From NCBI RefSeq assembly GCF_040222955.1, contig NZ_JAVKCA010000007.1, forward strand, positions 62,001 to 126,000: a stretch of 64,000 nt of DNA, written 5' to 3'. The stretch comes from Marinoscillum sp040222955 (lineage in GTDB: Bacteria; Bacteroidota; Bacteroidia; Cytophagales; Cyclobacteriaceae). Below, one piece after another: positions 51,554-61,900 of the stretch (the first letter of the stretch is position 1; every line of letters starts with the position of its first letter). Position numbers and translations under genes: made by a program. Under the pieces are notes generated by a model. That model was given only the letters and a program-made list of their open reading frames with translations, was not told where the DNA came from and made no database searches.

Positions 51554-52915
51554 TTATCGGGCGATATATACTTCGTAACCCCAGGCAGGAAGTGTCAGTT
51601 GGTCTTTTTCATTGAGTGTCACAGTGGATCGACTTTTGAAGCCTTTATAGTCACCGTGAAACTGACCGGAGCTGATCGCAAAGGTGACTTCCCCCGGAGA
51701 ACAGTTAAAAACAGCCAGAACCCGGTTTCCATCTTTCACACGATATATGGCGATAATCTGATCTGGATTGGAGGTCCTTAATGACTCCAAATTGCCACCC
51801 CAGGGCCCGGTCCAAAGCGCTTGATTGTCTTTTTTCAGCTTATTCAATCTGGAATAAAGCGCATTGAAGGGATGATCGCCCCAGGGAATTTCATCCTTTT
51901 CAGTCAGAGAAAGCGAGCGATTCAGTCCTACCTCCTGCCCGGAATAAATCATTGGAACTCCCTCCAGTACATAGGTCAGCACGGCATACACCTCTGCGGC
52001 CTTGCCAAACCGGTCGAATACACTGCCCTCAAGTCCGTTTTTCTCATGATTGGTCGTATAGAGCATATGGATACTCCCATCATACCCACTGTCCGCTTGT
52101 GTGGCTATAAATTCTTGAATATGCCTGGCATTGGCCTCTCCTCTACTGATGGCCTGCATGGCCCGTTCCAACTGCCATGCTCCCGCTACATCAAATACTT
52201 CTGGCACAGCCTGACCTGGGGAATCGGCTAACAAAATCACCGACTTCTCCGCTGCCAGCCTTTTTCGCACATCTGCCCAAAACGATGACATCCCAGGGCC
52301 ATTCACATGAAGGCCATAACCATCAATGTCAAACTCCCTTACCCAGTAGGTCATGACCTCCTTCAGGTATTCCTTTAGCGCCCCTTGATTATAATCCAGC
52401 AATACCACATCAGGCCTATTCTCCGGCGTGATAAGCTCACCATCTGCATTCCGCAGATACCACTCAGGATGGCTTTCCATCAGCACGTGATCCCAAGCAG
52501 TGGCTTCACTCTGCCAATCCATCAACACATACATACCAGCCTCATGAGTAGCCCTGATCAGCGCTCGAAATTCATCTTGAGTTCCCATGTCTCCATTGAT
52601 GCCATAATAATCCTGAACAGCATAAAAAGAACCTAAAGTACCTATACGACGCTCCTCACCTATGGGGTGTATGGGCATCAGCCAAAGTATATCCACCCCC
52701 AACTCCTTCAACCTTGGGAGATGCTTCTGAAAAGCAATGAACGTACCCTCAGGGGTGTATTGTCTGATGTTTACCTGATACAATACCGCGCTTTTCATCC
52801 ATTCTGGTTGGTTCGTCAGTGCCAACGCAGGAGCCTCCGATTGCCGGGACTGTTCAGGTTTCTGGCAATGAGTGCACATGACCAGGAGTACTATAGCCGA
52901 AAAAATTCTATGCAT
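51554..52915 (-). CDS. Catalytically degenerate GH13 homologue (pseudo-amylase), lipoprotein
   Basis: A 453-residue protein with signal peptide and lipobox-like THC (Cys17). The GH13 barrel fold is clear, with PEWMKSAVLYQVNIRQYTP and DILWLMPIHPIG, and the C-terminal beta domain is present. The catalytic residues, however, are replaced: region I reads MDWQSEATAWDH (132-143) where a DxxxNH is expected; the nucleophile Asp is His203 (GYGLHVNG); the acid/base Glu is Asp231 (LLADSP); the transition-state Asp is Glu291 (TNHEKN). The surrounding sequence is intact, without frameshift or stop, so this looks like a selected non-hydrolytic role, perhaps sugar binding or regulation. Ends 4 nt from the ABCG gene's stop. 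Confidence 0.88.
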   Translation of the reverse strand: MHRIFSAIVLLVMCTHCQKPEQSRQSEAPALALTNQPEWMKSAVLYQVNIRQYTPEGTFIAFQKHLPRLKELGVDILWLMPIHPIGEERRIGTLGSFYAVQDYYGINGDMGTQDEFRALIRATHEAGMYVLMDWQSEATAWDHVLMESHPEWYLRNADGELITPENRPDVVLLDYNQGALKEYLKEVMTYWVREFDIDGYGLHVNGPGMSSFWADVRKRLAAEKSVILLADSPGQAVPEVFDVAGAWQLERAMQAISRGEANARHIQEFIATQADSGYDGSIHMLYTTNHEKNGLEGSVFDRFGKAAEVYAVLTYVLEGVPMIYSGQEVGLNRSLSLTEKDEIPWGDHPFNALYSRLNKLKKDNQALWTGPWGGNLESLRTSNPDQIIAIYRVKDGNRVLAVFNCSPGEVTFAISSGQFHGDYKGFKSRSTVTLNEKDQLTLPAWGYEVYIAR

Positions 52916-52987
52916 GCAGGAAGTGTTTCATGGTTGGTTGGCCAAGATAGCTGATACCGTCCCTTCCTACCAAAAGCGGCTGAAAAA

Positions 52988-53578
52988 CTAGATCAGTTTC
53001 AGTTTCTTGAAAAGCGCCTTTTCCGAGATTTGGGTAATTCCACCCGGCTGGAGAGGAAACACGGAAAGATCCTCTATACCTACCCGAACCAGTCGCAGTG
53101 TTGGGTGTCCAATTTTGGCAGTCATTTTTCGAACTTGTCGGTTCTTACCTTCTACAAGGCTGATTTCCATCCACGACCGAACAGGATGTTTGAGATCATT
53201 AACCGGGGGATCACGTTCTGCGAGCGCTGGCACTTCTATGAGTCTGGCTTCGCATGGCAGGGTGTGATAAATTCCTTTCACATTGATTTCCAATCCATTC
53301 CTAAGGGCATCCAGAGAAGCCTCTGTAGGAATACCCTCTACTTCCACCCAATACGTCCTTTTGTGGCTGTTTTTAGGGTTCAGCAGGGCTCCGTTCAATC
53401 CCTTATCGTTCGTAAGAATAAGCAGACCCTCACTGTCCAGATCGAGGCGACCGACAGGATAAATGTCCTTGGGCAAATCATATATGGTACCCAAACCAGG
53501 ATTACCATCTTCGCTGGTAAATTGAGTAAGCACCTTAAAAGGCTTGTAGATAATGAAATACTGCTTGGTTCGGGCCAT
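52988..53578 (-). CDS. rluE: 23S rRNA pseudouridine synthase, RluE type
   Basis: A 196-residue RsuA-family pseudouridine synthase without an S4 domain, as in RluE. Motifs: YFIIYKPFKVLTQF, YPVGRLDLDSEGLLIL (catalytic Asp in GRLD), KRTYWVEVEG and GKNRQVRKMTAKIGHPTLRL, written partly as GKNRQVRKM. The ORF extends to 53701, but ATG 53578 (MARTKQYFIIYKPF) is the natural start. It is divergent from the SMUG2-like gene with only 21 nt between the starts. Confidence 0.92.
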   Translation of the reverse strand: MARTKQYFIIYKPFKVLTQFTSEDGNPGLGTIYDLPKDIYPVGRLDLDSEGLLILTNDKGLNGALLNPKNSHKRTYWVEVEGIPTEASLDALRNGLEINVKGIYHTLPCEARLIEVPALAERDPPVNDLKHPVRSWMEISLVEGKNRQVRKMTAKIGHPTLRLVRVGIEDLSVFPLQPGGITQISEKALFKKLKLI

Positions 53579-53599
53579 TGGGTAATCTAACTTTCGAAC

Positions 53600-54271
53600 A
53601 TGACTGTAGCCGACAAAATACTGAGCTTCTATCAATCTCTGACTCCCCCACCAGGATTGCCTCCTGAGGTGGTGGTGTTGAATCCTTACAAAGATGAGCA
53701 AGCTATGGAAGCCAGCACCCTATTTTACCGAAAATATTATGACGACCTACAGGAGCGGATCGTCCTTTTCGGGATTAATCCGGGCCGTTTTGGTGGAGGT
53801 CTTACCGGTGTACCCTTTACTGACCCTATTCACCTTGAGGAGTCTTGCGGAATAAAAAACGAATTGGACAAACGACCTGAGTTGTCGAGCAGGTTCATTT
53901 ATGAAGTGATCGCAGCGTACGGAGGCCCTGATTTATTTTATCAAAAATTCTACCTCTCAGCAGTCTCTCCACTCGGGTTTGTGAGAGATGGCCGAAACCT
54001 CAACTATTATGACATTGCTGATTGGCCTTCCATTTTTGAGCAATATGCCCTGGAGTGTATCCAACAGCAATTGGCCCTGCCTCTAAGCCGAAAGGTCGCC
54101 TTCAGTATCGGCCAGGGGGAAAATCTGAAGTTCCTGAATGTGCTAAACGACAAATACCATCTTTTCGATGAAATCCTGACAGTACCTCACCCCCGTTGGG
54201 TGATGCAGTACCGACTCAAAAGAAAGGTGGAATTCGTAAATCAATACCTTGAACGCCTCTCTAAGGCCTAA
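53600..54271 (+). CDS. SMUG2-like uracil-DNA glycosylase
   Basis: A 223-residue protein of the SMUG2/DUF4918 type. GINPGRFGGGLTGVPFTDP (58-76) forms the phosphate-binding and uracil-contacting loop, and PHPRWVMQY near residue 197 the second active-site loop. It removes uracil or related lesions from DNA. Length and start (MTVADKILSFY) fit the family. The start is 21 nt from the divergent rluE start. Confidence 0.88.
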   Translation: MTVADKILSFYQSLTPPPGLPPEVVVLNPYKDEQAMEASTLFYRKYYDDLQERIVLFGINPGRFGGGLTGVPFTDPIHLEESCGIKNELDKRPELSSRFIYEVIAAYGGPDLFYQKFYLSAVSPLGFVRDGRNLNYYDIADWPSIFEQYALECIQQQLALPLSRKVAFSIGQGENLKFLNVLNDKYHLFDEILTVPHPRWVMQYRLKRKVEFVNQYLERLSKA

Positions 54272-54279
54272 TTCAAGAC

Positions 54280-55011
54280 TTAAAAAAGGATTTCCTGACC
54301 ATCGGACAAGCGCTCTATCTCCAGCTTTTCCTGGCTAATCACTTCGGTACCCATATGGGTGAGTAGTAGCCTTTTAGAATTGAAAAGAGTCTGCCTGCTC
54401 AGGATGGTTTGATAACTCAAATGTCCCGGAGAATCCTCATTCAGGTTATTGCACTCTACCACAAACACATCTGCTCCATCTGCCAGATCCACAAGCGAGT
54501 CATTCCATTCTGTGTCTCCTGAGAATGCAAAGACCTTATCCTGCCACCTGATTTTCACTCCATGCGGATTGGTGGGCACCGCATGCGTAACGGTTCTGGC
54601 ATAAACTTCCAGGTCATTCACGTCGATCCATTGTCTGTCCTGATATTCCACAAAGGTGATATCAAGTATTTCCAGTATGTTGGAAGTACCAGGATACAGG
54701 GCTTCCTGCAACGAGTAAACCATTCTTTTAACACCGAAAGGTCCGATAATAGTGAGTGGGGTAGCTCGTTTGTATTCTATGTGATTGCTCAATACCAGAA
54801 ATGGAATGCCCCCATAGTGGTCGCCATGAAAATGCGTAATGACGATGGTATCAATGCTCGTGACTGAAACACCGAGCTGTTTGAGTCTGATGAGGGTAGA
54901 AGCTCCACAGTCTACAAGGATACGTTGATGACCTTGCTCCAGCAGAAACGAAGTATTGAACCTTCCGCCAGAACCAAATGCATCTCCGCAGCCAAGAATT
55001 GTCAATTTCAT
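54280..55011 (-). CDS. Metallo-beta-lactamase-fold hydrolase (RNase Z-like)
   Basis: A 243-residue MBL-fold protein. GCGDAFGSGGRFNTSFLL opens, then the metal motif THFHGDHYGG (H60, H62, D64, H65), later AFSGDTEWN and LLTHMGTE supply further ligands. It is near the RNase Z/arylsulfatase-like subgroup but short, without the RNase Z exosite, so a role in tRNA processing is not established. 17 nt after the glycosyltransferase gene, same strand. Confidence 0.85.
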   Translation of the reverse strand: MKLTILGCGDAFGSGGRFNTSFLLEQGHQRILVDCGASTLIRLKQLGVSVTSIDTIVITHFHGDHYGGIPFLVLSNHIEYKRATPLTIIGPFGVKRMVYSLQEALYPGTSNILEILDITFVEYQDRQWIDVNDLEVYARTVTHAVPTNPHGVKIRWQDKVFAFSGDTEWNDSLVDLADGADVFVVECNNLNEDSPGHLSYQTILSRQTLFNSKRLLLTHMGTEVISQEKLEIERLSDGQEILF

Positions 55012-55028
55012 GGAAAGTAATTTACAAA

Positions 55029-55727
55029 CTAATACGTGGCCAGCTTCAGTGATTCTTTATAGAAATGGCGGATAACCTCCGGCTTGACTCCATTTCTATA
55101 CATCTGAAAGGCTCTCAGGTTTGCCCATTGGACCCTGAGGTAATGGTTACGTTCATACTTACGGGCTGATACGATCACCTCTTTAGGAATGATATGGAAA
55201 TGAGTAAGTTTCTTAGCTCGTCTGATCAGGTCAAAATCCTCCATCACCGTAAAATATTCATCAAAACCACCCAACTGGTCAAAAAGTGGGCGCCTGATGA
55301 AAAGTGTCTGATCTCCCCCCCTGCACCACAACATAGAAAATCTGGTGAAATAACCATTGATGCGAAGTAGCCATTTGGTAGAATCAAAGCGATACCGATA
55401 ACTACCAATCTGAGAACCGGCGAGCGCTTCCCGAAGGTCAGCATAAAACGTGTAAGGCGGCATCACATCCGCATGTACAAAATATAATACCTCAAAATGA
55501 GCCTTGGACGCTCCCAGATTCATCTGCACGGCCCTGGAGGCAACAGGGCTATTGATAATGGTGAGCTTCTGAAGATCAGAAATGGAGTCCAGGGTTCCAT
55601 CAGTACTCCCTCCATCCACTACAATAATCTCAAAGTGTTCATTGGATTGATGGTTGCATAAAAAGGCACAAAGCCTTCGGATGTTATTCTCCTCATTGAG
55701 GGTAGGTATGATAATACTTATGTTCAA
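55029..55727 (-). CDS. Glycosyltransferase family 2
   Basis: A 232-residue GT-A fold enzyme. IIPTLNEENNIRRL and VDGGSTDGTLD mark the nucleotide-sugar site; the DxD-equivalent is HADV, and FTVMEDFDLIRRAKK the acceptor-side ED. It resembles the TIGR04283 group, from memory. The start is a TTG codon at 55727; no ATG exists in frame before the conserved N-terminus. A TAGTTTTG string at 55725-55732 overlaps this TTG, so either the box is not used or the start is later. Confidence 0.85.
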   Translation of the reverse strand: MNISIIIPTLNEENNIRRLCAFLCNHQSNEHFEIIVVDGGSTDGTLDSISDLQKLTIINSPVASRAVQMNLGASKAHFEVLYFVHADVMPPYTFYADLREALAGSQIGSYRYRFDSTKWLLRINGYFTRFSMLWCRGGDQTLFIRRPLFDQLGGFDEYFTVMEDFDLIRRAKKLTHFHIIPKEVIVSARKYERNHYLRVQWANLRAFQMYRNGVKPEVIRHFYKESLKLATY

Positions 55728-55906
55728 AACTATGGCGGCAGTTAATTGAAATCGAAACTTACTGGATTAACACGGATAAGACAAGAGTTGTTAGAAATAG
55801 AAAGGGTTTTTCATCAGAAGACCATTTTATATTAAGCGTTAATCTACCATCATGCAATTATTTAGTATTTGTTTCTACTATTCAGAACAAAATAACAAGC
55901 ACCTTC

Positions 55907-55922
55907 GTATGAGTAGTCATAC
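55907..55922. promoter_or_regulatory. Probable PadR operator: GTATGA-N4-TCATAC
   Basis: A perfect inverted repeat with 6-bp arms GTATGA and TCATAC and spacer GTAG, 20 nt upstream of the PadR gene. PadR family proteins bind similar palindromes and often repress their own operon. Confidence 0.55.
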
Positions 55923-55941
55923 AAAATAGAAACAAAAAAAA

Positions 55942-56283
55942 ATGAAGGGTACTAATCTGGGTGAATTCGAAGAACTTCTCTTGCTGATTGTCCTGATACT
56001 GGAAGATCAGGCGTATGTATTGAAAATTCAGGAAGAAATAAGCAATCAGGTACAACGTGACACTTCGATGGGAGCGCTGCATGCCTCTTTGACCCGACTG
56101 GAGGAAAAAGGATTTTTGACCTCTGAAATGACCGGTGCCACCGCGGAGCGAGGTGGTCGGCGTAAACGCATTTACCAGCTCTCCTCTGATGGCAAGATCG
56201 TTCTGAACCAGGTACGTACTCAGCGTGAAAGCCTTTGGCAACAAGCTCCTAAATTCTCACTTGATGCCTATGGAACCATATAA
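55942..56283 (+). CDS. PadR family transcriptional regulator
   Basis: A 113-residue regulator with a winged helix. LLLLIVLILEDQAYVLKIQEE, then SMGALHASLTRLEEKGFLTS (DNA recognition and wing), and RGGRRKRIYQLSSDGKIVL. Short, without the C-terminal coiled-coil of longer PadR proteins beyond a brief helix. Likely controls itself and the FtsX permease gene that overlaps its end by 14 nt. An inverted repeat lies just upstream. Confidence 0.93.
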   Translation: MKGTNLGEFEELLLLIVLILEDQAYVLKIQEEISNQVQRDTSMGALHASLTRLEEKGFLTSEMTGATAERGGRRKRIYQLSSDGKIVLNQVRTQRESLWQQAPKFSLDAYGTI

Positions 56284-58855
56284 CCAGAATGGCTTGCCCA
56301 GGTTTGCTGAGCTCCTGATCTCCAGGCTATGCAAAGCTGAACTTCAGGAAGAAATTCTTGGTAACCTGGAGGAGGCTTATCATGCACATGGCAGGAAAAT
56401 ACGCCTGTGGCGCGAATGCCTCCTGTACCTGCGTCCCTCTTGTTTGAAAAGTATTAACTCCTCAATCCATCATCCAATGTTCATATTCAATCCACTTCTG
56501 ACCATTCGAAACCTGCGCAAGCAGGGAATGAACACAATCATCAATATTGCTGGGTTCACCATCGGGCTTCTATGTGTGTTTTTCCTCTACTTTTATGTGT
56601 CCAGCGAACTGAAGTACGACACTTTTCATAAAGACTACCACGAGATTTATCGGGTACTCAGAACGGCCGAAATGAATGGTAGCCCATTTAAAATCGGCGT
56701 AACATCAGGACCCTATGCCCGGGCACTGGAAACTGACTTTGAGGGAAAAATCTATACCTGCCGGGCCAGCCTGGAAACCAGCCTCGTTAAATACAAAGAC
56801 AAGCAATTCTTTGAAGAACACATCCTCTTCGCCGATCCTGATTTCTTCACTTTCTTCTCCTTCCCTCTGGCCTCGGGAGATCCCAAAGACGTTTTGAGTC
56901 AGGCCAATAATGTGGTCTTTTCCAAAGCCCTGGCCAAGAAATACTTTGGCGATGAAGATCCCATCGGACAAATCATTGAAACGGAAGGTGAGCAATTCAT
57001 TGTAACGGGCATTATGGATGAGATTCCCGCCAAGTCGCACCTGGAATTTAACATGGTGTTGTCATTTGCTTTTCTGGATAAGTATGAATGGATGAGCAAC
57101 TGGTGGAATAACGGGCTAACCACATATGCCAAATTTAGCAGTCCGCAGGACAGGGCTTATGTCGAGAGTCAGTTGCAGTGGTTTATGGAAAAATACATGG
57201 GTGATGATTTTGACCAGACCAAGTCCAGAATGGGTTTGACACTGGAACCCCTGTCTGAAACCTATTTTGCCAGCGACGTGCGCTATGACCTTGCACGCCA
57301 TGGGGACCTCAAAAGTGTCTATATACTAGCCATGGTGGCTGTTGCCATCCTGTTTATCGCATGTTTCAACTATGTGAACATGTCCGTTGCATTATCCTTT
57401 AAAAGAGCAAAAGAGGTCGGAGTAAGAAAGATCATGGGTGGCAGAAAGGGTCGCTTAATTCTTCAGTTTCTTGGAGAATCTTTGATGGTTATTCTGACGG
57501 CCATAGTGCTGGCCGGGTTATTGAGTCAGTTGTTCCTGCCTATATTCAATGGCTTGTTTGGACTGGAGGTTACTTACGACTGGTCAGATCCCAACATACT
57601 GCTTTTCATGTGCGCATTGGTAGGCCTGGTGGTCTTATCTTCAGGGGTCTACCCAGCCGTTCTTTTGTCCTCATTCAAGCCGCTCAGAGTTATGAAAGGA
57701 GAAATGGTGAAAGGAACCAAAGGGGTTTTGATCAGAAAAGGTCTTGTGGTTGCTCAATTTGTTATTGCCATTTTTCTGATGGCCGTCACTTTTTTGGTAA
57801 CCATTCAAATCAGCTATATGAAAAACAAGGAGCTTGGGTTTAATCAGGAGTCCATAGTCACCATAGACCTTAATAACGGTGACATCCGCGAGCAGACAGA
57901 CACCTTCAAAGAGCGACTCCTGTCCCACCCTGCCATCGAATCAGTGGCTGCGGTGTCCGGTGAACCCGGAGGCTTTCACGATGGAGCTACCATACAATTC
58001 AAAGGCATCGATGAGCAACTGAAAATACGAACGCTCTTCACGGACTACGATTTTCTGGAAACCCTCAACATTCAGCTTCTGGCTGGGAGAAATTTTGACA
58101 GGTCATTTGGTGCAGACATGAATGGAAGTGTCTTACTGAATAGAAAGGCACTTGAAGAATTGGGAATGTCAGCAGAAGAAGCGCTAGGCAAGACAGTGAA
58201 TATGCCTTTGTGGGACGAATATGATCGGAAGATCGTGGGCATTGTGGAAGACTATCATTTTCAATCATTAAAAAACCCGATAGAACCACTCTGTATCATC
58301 CTGGGTGGCAGAGCCAGAAAAATTGTAGTGGCCATGCAAGCCGGCAACCTCAATCAGGGAATAGAACACATGAACAACACCTGGGAAGAGCTGATTGACG
58401 GTTTCCCCATGCACTATACTTTTTTGGATGAATCACTCTCCCGACTATACGAGAATGAGCAGAAGCAGCATCGTGTGTTTACCTCCTTTTCGATCATCTC
58501 ACTTTTTCTGGCTACCCTGGGGATATTTGGGTTAGTCACTTATTCAGCACAGCGTCGCCAGAAAGAATTTGGTATTCGAAAAGTACTTGGGGCTTCTGTA
58601 AGCGAGATACTTTCCCTTATTTCAAAAGAATTTACCTTCCTGATTATCGTGGCTTTCATGGTATCCATACCCCTTGCTTGGCTATTTGTTACCAACTGGC
58701 TCCAGGCTTTCAGTTACCGGATCGTATTACAGGATTATTGGTATGTATTTGCAGCCAGTGGAATCGTGTCATTAGTTGTGGCCCTGCTGACCATCGGATT
58801 TCGGTCACTCAGCGTAGCCCTGTCCAACCCATCAGAGAGTATCAGGTGTGAATAA
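56270..58855 (+). CDS. Large FtsX-type ABC permease, PadR-linked
   Basis: About 861 residues from ATG 56270 (an ATG at 56264 gives two more). The N-terminal 70 residues (FAELLISRLCKAELQEEILG) resemble the permease-prefix domain found in such proteins. Two FtsX-type units follow, each with a large extracytoplasmic MacB-like domain and a C-terminal membrane cluster with VRKIMGGRKGRLI and IRKVLGASVSEIL before the helices. No ATPase is encoded nearby. Many Bacteroidota have a PadR gene next to such a permease, so the linkage is established as a pattern. Its substrate is unknown. Confidence 0.9.
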   Translation: MEPYNQNGLPRFAELLISRLCKAELQEEILGNLEEAYHAHGRKIRLWRECLLYLRPSCLKSINSSIHHPMFIFNPLLTIRNLRKQGMNTIINIAGFTIGLLCVFFLYFYVSSELKYDTFHKDYHEIYRVLRTAEMNGSPFKIGVTSGPYARALETDFEGKIYTCRASLETSLVKYKDKQFFEEHILFADPDFFTFFSFPLASGDPKDVLSQANNVVFSKALAKKYFGDEDPIGQIIETEGEQFIVTGIMDEIPAKSHLEFNMVLSFAFLDKYEWMSNWWNNGLTTYAKFSSPQDRAYVESQLQWFMEKYMGDDFDQTKSRMGLTLEPLSETYFASDVRYDLARHGDLKSVYILAMVAVAILFIACFNYVNMSVALSFKRAKEVGVRKIMGGRKGRLILQFLGESLMVILTAIVLAGLLSQLFLPIFNGLFGLEVTYDWSDPNILLFMCALVGLVVLSSGVYPAVLLSSFKPLRVMKGEMVKGTKGVLIRKGLVVAQFVIAIFLMAVTFLVTIQISYMKNKELGFNQESIVTIDLNNGDIREQTDTFKERLLSHPAIESVAAVSGEPGGFHDGATIQFKGIDEQLKIRTLFTDYDFLETLNIQLLAGRNFDRSFGADMNGSVLLNRKALEELGMSAEEALGKTVNMPLWDEYDRKIVGIVEDYHFQSLKNPIEPLCIILGGRARKIVVAMQAGNLNQGIEHMNNTWEELIDGFPMHYTFLDESLSRLYENEQKQHRVFTSFSIISLFLATLGIFGLVTYSAQRRQKEFGIRKVLGASVSEILSLISKEFTFLIIVAFMVSIPLAWLFVTNWLQAFSYRIVLQDYWYVFAASGIVSLVVALLTIGFRSLSVALSNPSESIRCE

Positions 58856-58941
58856 CCCTGATGAAGCGGACAAATTGGTTTGGTTTTTGGTAAGAAATTT
58901 CGAATCATATTTACCTAAATTTAGCCAGCTAATATTGCCTT

Positions 58942-61900
58942 ATGAGATCACTTGCCAGTCTGTTGCTTTACTTCACTGCTTTTTCATCAGTTGTTGCTCA
59001 GGAAATTGAATTAATCATACCACTGGGACACACCCGGCGTGTAGTGGATATGACCGTCTCCCCCGGGCAAAAATGGATGGCCTCCATAGACGGATCCACG
59101 GAAGTGAAACTATGGGATTTCTCCTCGGGCAAAGAGTTATACCATTTACATCATCAGCAATCAGTGAATGCCATCTCCTATCATCCGGTAGCTCAATGGT
59201 TGGTGAGTGGTGACGATAGCGGTCAACTGACCCTTTGGAGTGATAATGGTCTGAAGACATGGACAATCCAGGCACATGATAAAAAAATTGAGCAAGTACA
59301 ATTTACTCAAAGTGGAGATACCCTGGTGACTGTTTCAGCCAATAAGATTGGAATATGGAATACTCCAACAGGCAGTGAGATTACTCAATGGCCGTCCCCC
59401 ATTGAATCCATCGAGTCTTTGTGTATTCTGGAAAATCGCCTGATCATCGGAGGTGGTCAGGGGGATCTGGCGCTAATCAACCTGACCACCGGAAAGGTGA
59501 TCAATAAGCAAAAAGTGTCAGAAGCACGCATAGGAAGTATTACTTCTGATCAGACGAGCGTTTTCCTGGGCACAGATGCTGGTGAACTCATCAAAGTGGA
59601 TTTGAAAGCCTTTAATCTCTCCAAATCCACTCCATTCAGCCTTAGAAATTACCGGGTAGTTTTAGATCCGATCCAAAATCGGGTTTTCGCCTGTGGTAGG
59701 GATGCCAGTGAAAACGTTCAGGTATTTGATTCGAAAACTATGGAAGCCCGTCCGCTCCCGTTTGAAATCCACGAGGACAAAACTTCCGAACCCTTTAAGT
59801 TTGGACTTAGAGCCATGACCGTTGCTGACACCCTGCTATTCATTGCAGATTATCAGCAGGTTATACGCACTTACGATTTGAAAAACGGGCAGTGGACCGA
59901 CCCTGTATTTAGGGGCACAGCCGCGGCAGTTTATGACCTTGCCGTTAATCGCTCTGGAAACCAGCTGGCCATTGCCTCAGGTCATGGTGCGATCAAAGTA
60001 ATGGACCTTACTGGCACTCAGCAGGATATCACGCTCAAAGGAAGTGAATCCGGAACCCGGGCCATTGACTTTCATCCGGTGAATCCAGTCATTGCAGCTT
60101 ATGGCATGGATGAGCAAATCAGGGTGCTGAACCTGATTTCACGAGAAGAGATTTTCACCCTGAAGGCCAAAGGGGAATACAGTTCGACGCCCATAACTTT
60201 CGATCCCACAGGTAATTACATCCTCAGAAAAAGCAGTGACAGTGACTTTGATTTTTATCAATTTAAAAGTAAAACACCCAAAAACCTGAAGGTAAAAGAT
60301 GGCCAGCAGTATGAGTTCTCTCCGGATGGCAGAAGGCTCATCTTTCAAACTCCCACCGGCCTGAGTATATATGATCCCATCACCCTAAAGGTGATCAAAG
60401 AAGTACCGCTCAGAGAAATTCAGGACCTTTCAATTTCCGATCAGGGACTTACCGCTGCGCTCCTTCGTGACAATCAAACGATTCATGTCTTTGACAAGGA
60501 TTATCAAAAAATCTCAACACTCACTTTAGGCGCAGGCGGGCAAAGTGATAAAATCTACTGGTCACCTGATGGCAAATACCTGATAGGAATCAGGAACTCC
60601 ATCAAACGTGCTGAAAGTGGACCTGATTTCCGCATCAAAATCATAGATGCCAAAGACGGTCAGGTGGTATCAACACTGGATGGTCATGCGGGATTTACCA
60701 GCTCCGTTGCTTTCGTCAATGGCTACCTGCTGAGCTCAGCGGTGGATGGTAAAATTAACATTTGGGATATTGAGAGCGCAAAGAAGCCACTCAAAGGGTC
60801 TTTGGTTCCTTTAGAGGACGATCAATATGTAATCACCACGCCAAAGGGCCTGTTTGATGCCACTCCCCGTGCGATGGATCAACTGCATTATGTAAAAGAT
60901 GGCCGGATCGTAGCTTTATCGCAGATGAAATCTGCCTACTATGAGCCACACCTGCTCTCCAAACTTCTGGGGCTGAATACCGAACCGGTGCGCACAGCCG
61001 CAGACCTGTCAGGGGTTGCCCTTTATCCTGAATTGTCATTGGATCATCCTCTCAAGAACAACGGTAAGTTGGGCATCAATCTCAATAATAGCGGTGGAGG
61101 CATCGGCCGGGTGATCATCATGATCAATGGGAAAGAAGTAAGCAGCGATGTGCGTGGAGCCTCGGTGATCGATGAGTCATCTGTGGAGATTGACTATGAC
61201 ATCACCAATCATCCTTTCCTGTACACTGACAGAGTCAATAAAGTATCTATTAAAGCCTATAACTCAGATGGTACGCTCAGTTCTGAAGAAAAAAGCTTAT
61301 ACATTTTCGGGGAAGAAAAGAACACGATCACCCCTCATCTTTTTGCCATCATCGCAGGTAGTTCAGACTATGCTGGCGATGCACTGGATTTGAAGTATGC
61401 TGCAAAAGACGCAGCAGACCTGGCCCATGCCATTGAGCTAAGTGCGCAAGAATACCTGGGTGCTGAAAACACCCACATCACCCTGCTCACCACTGATCAG
61501 GAAGAGGCGTTTTGGCCAACAAAACAAAATATCAGATCCGCTTTTGAAGCCTACTCAAAACAGGCCAAAGCCAATGATGTCCTTCTGGTATACCTTTCTG
61601 GTCATGGGGTCAATCAGGGTGGTGAGAACAGTGATTTTTACTACCTCACCTGCAGTGCAGAAAGTGGTGACATGAACAATAGCGTCATTCGGGAGAAGGC
61701 AGCCATTGCAAGTAGTGAATTTACAGAGTACATCAAATCCGTACCCGCACTGAAGCAGATCCTCATCATCGATGCCTGTCACTCCGGAAGGTTGGCTTCT
61801 TCACTGGCTACTTCCAGAAGTGCCATGAGTTCTACGCAAATACGGGCTTTGGAACGTATGAAAGACCGTACAGGACTCTTTGTGCTGGCTGGCTCTGCGG

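Noticed and set aside
51554..52915. Calling the second GH13 protein an active alpha-amylase or glucosidase
   Set aside because: Nucleophile, acid/base and stabilising Asp are all replaced, so hydrolysis by the usual mechanism is not expected.
55725..55732. TAGTTTTG as promoter of the glycosyltransferase
   Set aside because: It overlaps the TTG start codon needed to keep the conserved N-terminus, so it cannot be the promoter with this start; a chance match is more likely.
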